From the IMG/VR virus record IMGVR_UViG_3300025154_000017, positions 1-51,920 of that record: a stretch of 51,920 nt of DNA. One strand, written 5' to 3'. Shown piece after piece: positions 49,056 through 51,920 of this stretch. Source of the DNA: a virus. A program made the position numbers and the translations under genes. A model generated the notes under the pieces. The model saw only the letters and a program-made list of their open reading frames with translations, did not search any database and was not told the origin of the DNA. Each line of letters starts with the position of its first letter. Positions within the stretch are counted from its first letter, which is position 1.

Positions 49056-50128
49056 ATCCTCTGTGATCTCATTCTCATTCCCTGCGGAGGTCTGCAACGA
49101 ACGCAATCATTGTCCTCCATTGACTTCGACAGCCAGTCGATCATCACGTTATACCTCTCTGCGTAATAAGTCCGGTTCTCATTCAACTGTTCCATGCCAA
49201 GTAAAGTATAACGACTGACTTCGGGCGATCCCATGATATAGGTCGTAAGAAACTCCCCTGCCTTGTACCAAATCGCATATGCCATTGACGCATCGACCTC
49301 GTTATTTATAAAGTCGCTTTCGTCACGGCAGAAGTTGTCGAACACATCGCATACGAAGTTACCATGAAGGATCATTCCCGAAGCCTTACCGTTAACCGTC
49401 CAGTCCTCACGGTCATCTAAAACATCTCCATAAACCCCTGCAGCCATGACCCACTCAGTCCATAGTTTACGGTTCTGTCTTATGCAAGGATCGTTAACAT
49501 CAAAACACCACTTAAAGCCTCCGCAGTTACACGTTAGTTTATTTGAGTACGCCCGTCCTACGGGAGCAATCAGAAAGTAATAGTTACGGTCTAAGGTAAG
49601 TTCAATAGGGGTGATAAGCGTCTTATTTGGCCTATCAGCAACCGAAGCCAACGGGACAGTATAAAGCAGATCGTACTCGTCGTAAATCTCAAGATTGACC
49701 GCTTCGGTTGAATTGAGAATAAGTGACACGCCTCGTAAGATATACTTACCACCCTTTATATCTGAGTAAATGCGCATTCCGTAATAGTTGCTATCTCTTA
49801 CGAGATCGGTTATCTTCTTGCCCCCTGTTGCGTATCTGCCTCCAATGTCACCGGAGAACGGATGACGGACCGGCTCTTTGTACTTCATGAGAGCCTGAAC
49901 TAAGTCAAGTTTAAACGCATTGATAGCATTTTCACGGGCGTTGGTCATCTTCGTCCAAATGTCTTCACAGCCTCCGAGAGAGTCGAGAATACGAAGGCTC
50001 ATCCCCTGCAATTCTGACACATAAAGGCCACTGTCAGAGACAGCATACGACTCATCCCAATCATCGACACAGGCGCACTCAGTCCGAGCAAACCCGACAA
50101 TATTTTCCATGCATAAAAACAAGCTCAT
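49052..50128 (-). CDS. Connector/structural protein, 358 aa
   Basis: Not recognised by family. N-terminal half helical (ARENAINAFKLDLVQALMKY), then beta-rich with Cys clusters (TCNCGG, CFDVNDPC, CDVFDNFC, CVRC). Immediately downstream of the capsid gene, so a head-tail connector or head decoration protein is likely. Shine-Dalgarno AAGGAGG precedes it. Confidence 0.6.
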   Translation of the reverse strand: MSLFLCMENIVGFARTECACVDDWDESYAVSDSGLYVSELQGMSLRILDSLGGCEDIWTKMTNARENAINAFKLDLVQALMKYKEPVRHPFSGDIGGRYATGGKKITDLVRDSNYYGMRIYSDIKGGKYILRGVSLILNSTEAVNLEIYDEYDLLYTVPLASVADRPNKTLITPIELTLDRNYYFLIAPVGRAYSNKLTCNCGGFKWCFDVNDPCIRQNRKLWTEWVMAAGVYGDVLDDREDWTVNGKASGMILHGNFVCDVFDNFCRDESDFINNEVDASMAYAIWYKAGEFLTTYIMGSPEVSRYTLLGMEQLNENRTYYAERYNVMIDWLSKSMEDNDCVRCRPPQGMRMRSQRI

Positions 50129-50205
50129 TTTGTCCTCCTTGTTCTTGGTTTGACAACTATTACCGGTTTCGGACGGCGGCCACCACAGTTACACTTCTGT
50201 TCCAT
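50125..50205 (-). CDS. Possible microprotein, 26 aa
   Basis: ATG 50205 lies just after the capsid terminator; TGA overlaps the next ATG. KCNCGG then a Pro/Arg/Lys-rich tail. The coupling and the CxC motif shared with virion proteins support it, but it is too short for certainty. Confidence 0.4.
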   Translation of the reverse strand: MEQKCNCGGRRPKPVIVVKPRTRRTK

Positions 50206-50209
50206 AACT

Positions 50210-50246
50210 AAAAAGAAAGGATACCCAAAAATATGAATATCCTTTC
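50210..50246 (-). terminator. Terminator after the major capsid gene
   Basis: Minus strand GAAAGGATA (50246-50238) pairs with TATCCTTTC (50223-50215), then TTTTTA. It follows the capsid stop codon, so capsid may be made in excess of downstream genes. Confidence 0.75.
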
Positions 50247-50267
50247 TTCATTCATTAAATGTTACGT

Positions 50268-51287
50268 TTAAATTCCCGTACCACATTCAAATACAAGAAT
50301 CCCGGTATTCCCCTCATCGCACGGAGCAGGATTAACAGCAAACACACCGTGAAGCTGTATCTTTGTAGCGAGATAGAATTCATTACCTACGCAAGTTTCC
50401 TGTGCAAAAATATCGTAAACGATATTAGGAAGATAACGAGACTTTTCTGACCACATCGTAATACCAGCAAACGCAGTAGCATTCTTCGGACTAAAAGGAT
50501 TCCACGCCTTATTTAACATCGCAACAGCGGTGCGGTTCCATAAGAATGCAGAACCAGGGGCGTATGTTTCAACATTGAACGGGTCCTGATAAATCCTCTT
50601 TATGCTGCCGACCTTCGACATAGCTGCCTTGCCAGCATCAGTCATTGTCTCATGCTGACGATTGAACAGGTACTGGAATAAAAGATTACCTGACAGCATC
50701 GTCGGGTCTTTAATTTTATTCCAGAGATTTACAAGGTTGAAGTACCCCCAAATACTGTCATCCCAGAAATTTGCAGGGATTGAAGTCGGATTAAATGCAG
50801 GTGAACTTGCGCCTACACCTCCGGTAAACACGTTTGTACCTCCATTAGCAAGTAATCCGGTTATGACATACTGAGCGACCCATTCATCCAATGCCTTCAT
50901 ATGCATTGACATATTAAAGTCATATGCCTTGGCAAATTCAATGGTACGTTCACGGTATTCTCTTACCGGCATCTTGAAAGACGACTCCTGAAGACATTCG
51001 ATTTCGTACTCTTGGCACATCGGATCGGCATCTTCGCCGTCAATCGTACAGTCATCAGAGCAGTCCTGAGTAGTAATATCACAAGCAGTCAGCCATTCAA
51101 CCGATAAGGTACGCTTTTTACGTCCTGTTATTTCGGTCATTTTTGGCGTGTAGCCTTCAAGTACAGCTTTTGCTGCTTCGGCATTAGGTTCAAGATCAAC
51201 ATCCGTTTGTGGGGTACTCCAGTGTTCGGCAAGCTGACCCTGATAAGTGGCTAAAAAGCCACAATCAATAGTTCCAATTTGGCTCAT
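50268..51287 (-). CDS. Major capsid protein
   Basis: 339 residues, directly downstream of the scaffold-like gene by ATGA overlap and followed by a terminator, the standard capsid place. Mixed alpha/beta content fits an HK97-like fold. Notably Cys-rich, with DCSDDCTIDG and MCQEYEIECLQ near 75-100 and several C-terminal Cys. Call rests on synteny, size and expression signals. Confidence 0.8.
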   Translation of the reverse strand: MSQIGTIDCGFLATYQGQLAEHWSTPQTDVDLEPNAEAAKAVLEGYTPKMTEITGRKKRTLSVEWLTACDITTQDCSDDCTIDGEDADPMCQEYEIECLQESSFKMPVREYRERTIEFAKAYDFNMSMHMKALDEWVAQYVITGLLANGGTNVFTGGVGASSPAFNPTSIPANFWDDSIWGYFNLVNLWNKIKDPTMLSGNLLFQYLFNRQHETMTDAGKAAMSKVGSIKRIYQDPFNVETYAPGSAFLWNRTAVAMLNKAWNPFSPKNATAFAGITMWSEKSRYLPNIVYDIFAQETCVGNEFYLATKIQLHGVFAVNPAPCDEGNTGILVFECGTGI

Positions 51288-51920
51288 TTTTTTGATTTTT
51301 CGTAAGACACCTTAATAGCTATTTCCTCTTCAGGAGTCTTAGCTGCCTTCATCATCTCAAAGAATTCATCGTCGTTCTTTGGTGCTTTGACAGCAGGCTT
51401 AGAGGGTTCGTTCTTGTTACCACTTGAGGACCGATCATCGGCTGCCTTAAAGTCAAAGTACCCACCGGCAGTATCACGTGCGAAATCTTCAAACGTGATC
51501 ATGTGTCCATGACTGTCTTTGACCGGCTCACCGTCCTTTATCATAATAAAGTCGCCGTCCTTTTCTTGGTAATCAAACACTCGGAACTCTTCAATGTACT
51601 TTTCACGCCAACGCTGTGCTTTCTTTGCATCTTCCGGTAGTATGGGACGCAAGCGGTCAAGTTCGTCAAGGGCACGCTTTTCGATCTTCGACATAACTGA
51701 ACGCTTTTGAAATTCACGTTCTTTGTCGTCAACCTTCTGCTGCCATTCTTTATCTTTGGCCTTCTGTTGTTTTTCCCACTCGTGCTGATGCTTTAAAAAC
51801 TCAGGATGTTTTGTAATGTCATCTGAAGTTCCTTTTACCTCTGTGATCTTCTCTGTGACAAGAAAATCAATAAGCTCAACCCCTTCGAGTTCAGAGTCAA
51901 AGCCATACTTATCCTTTACT
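51284..51920 (-). CDS. Scaffold-like capsid assembly protein, C-terminal part
   Basis: Continuation of the gene that starts at 344 on the other side of the circular join; its last codons overlap the capsid start by ATGA. Coiled-coil stretch QKAKDKEWQQKVDDKEREFQKR, then the acidic C-terminal end with KTPEEEIAIKVSYEKSKK, the helical tail that scaffolds use to bind capsid. Bases 51795-51920 repeat 1-126. Confidence 0.7.
   Translation of the reverse strand, partial: VKDKYGFDSELEGVELIDFLVTEKITEVKGTSDDITKHPEFLKHQHEWEKQQKAKDKEWQQKVDDKEREFQKRSVMSKIEKRALDELDRLRPILPEDAKKAQRWREKYIEEFRVFDYQEKDGDFIMIKDGEPVKDSHGHMITFEDFARDTAGGYFDFKAADDRSSSGNKNEPSKPAVKAPKNDDEFFEMMKAAKTPEEEIAIKVSYEKSKK
51795..51920. repeat. 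Terminal direct repeat, copy 2
   Basis: Identical to bases 1-126; see the entry for copy 1. Confidence 0.95.

Noticed and set aside
1-51920. Temperate lifestyle (integrase, excisionase, repressor, attachment site)
   Set aside because: No recombinase motif or repressor-type gene cluster was found; all genes point one way, unlike a lysogeny switch with divergent promoters.

Overview
The window is a complete, circularly closing genome of a tailed double-stranded DNA phage. Its last 126 bases (51795-51920) repeat bases 1-126 exactly, so the unique circle is 51,794 bp, and one gene (the scaffold-like protein) runs across the join in frame. Every supported gene lies on the minus strand, so transcription runs from high to low coordinates. 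The host is most likely a Bacteroidetes bacterium: several upstream regions carry the Bacteroidetes promoter pair TTTG (-33) and TAnnTTTG (-7) at 19-20 base spacing (887-917, 17879-17909, 31814-31845). The long tape measure protein and tail-chaperone pair indicate a siphovirus. I see no integrase, repressor, DNA polymerase or RNA polymerase, which suggests a virulent phage that relies on the host replisome.

Reading leftwards from the right end, the late structural block holds the scaffold-like protein and major capsid protein (51.9-50.3 kb), connector and head-completion proteins (50.1-47.9 kb), a tail chaperone pair probably joined by -1 frameshifting (47.6-47.0 kb), tape measure (47.0-44.3 kb), tail-tip and receptor-binding proteins including a beta-helix spike, a lectin-like fibre and an SGNH esterase (44.3-35.7 kb), and a lysis-type module (35.7-31.9 kb). 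The lysis module contains a caspase-family protein whose catalytic-histidine segment sits at the C-terminus instead of before the cysteine segment, followed at once by a GIY-YIG endonuclease. Terminators and promoters at 31.9-31.5 kb frame a one-gene unit and separate late genes from the early operon.

The early/middle block (31.5-12.9 kb) is a dense set of small, often ATGA-coupled genes. It includes YopX-like proteins, a stand-alone DnaA domain IV protein, an exonuclease/Rad52-like recombination pair, NinB-like and NinG-like proteins, a replication initiator-like gene with internal iterons (candidate origin), a SNF2-type helicase, a beta-class DNA methyltransferase and a lipoprotein.

The packaging/head block (12.9-1.6 kb) has the usual order small terminase, large terminase, portal, MuF-like minor head protein, but is loaded with cargo: five glycosyltransferases, a methyltransferase-like protein, a GIY-YIG endonuclease, and an intein in the large terminase beside its last catalytic aspartate. 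An HNH endonuclease gene is written entirely inside that intein in the -1 frame, starting immediately after a dnaX-type A AAA AAG slippery heptamer. Five tRNA genes (Ser, Tyr, Ser, Leu, Leu) follow at 1.4-1.0 kb, then two small genes lead into the scaffold gene.
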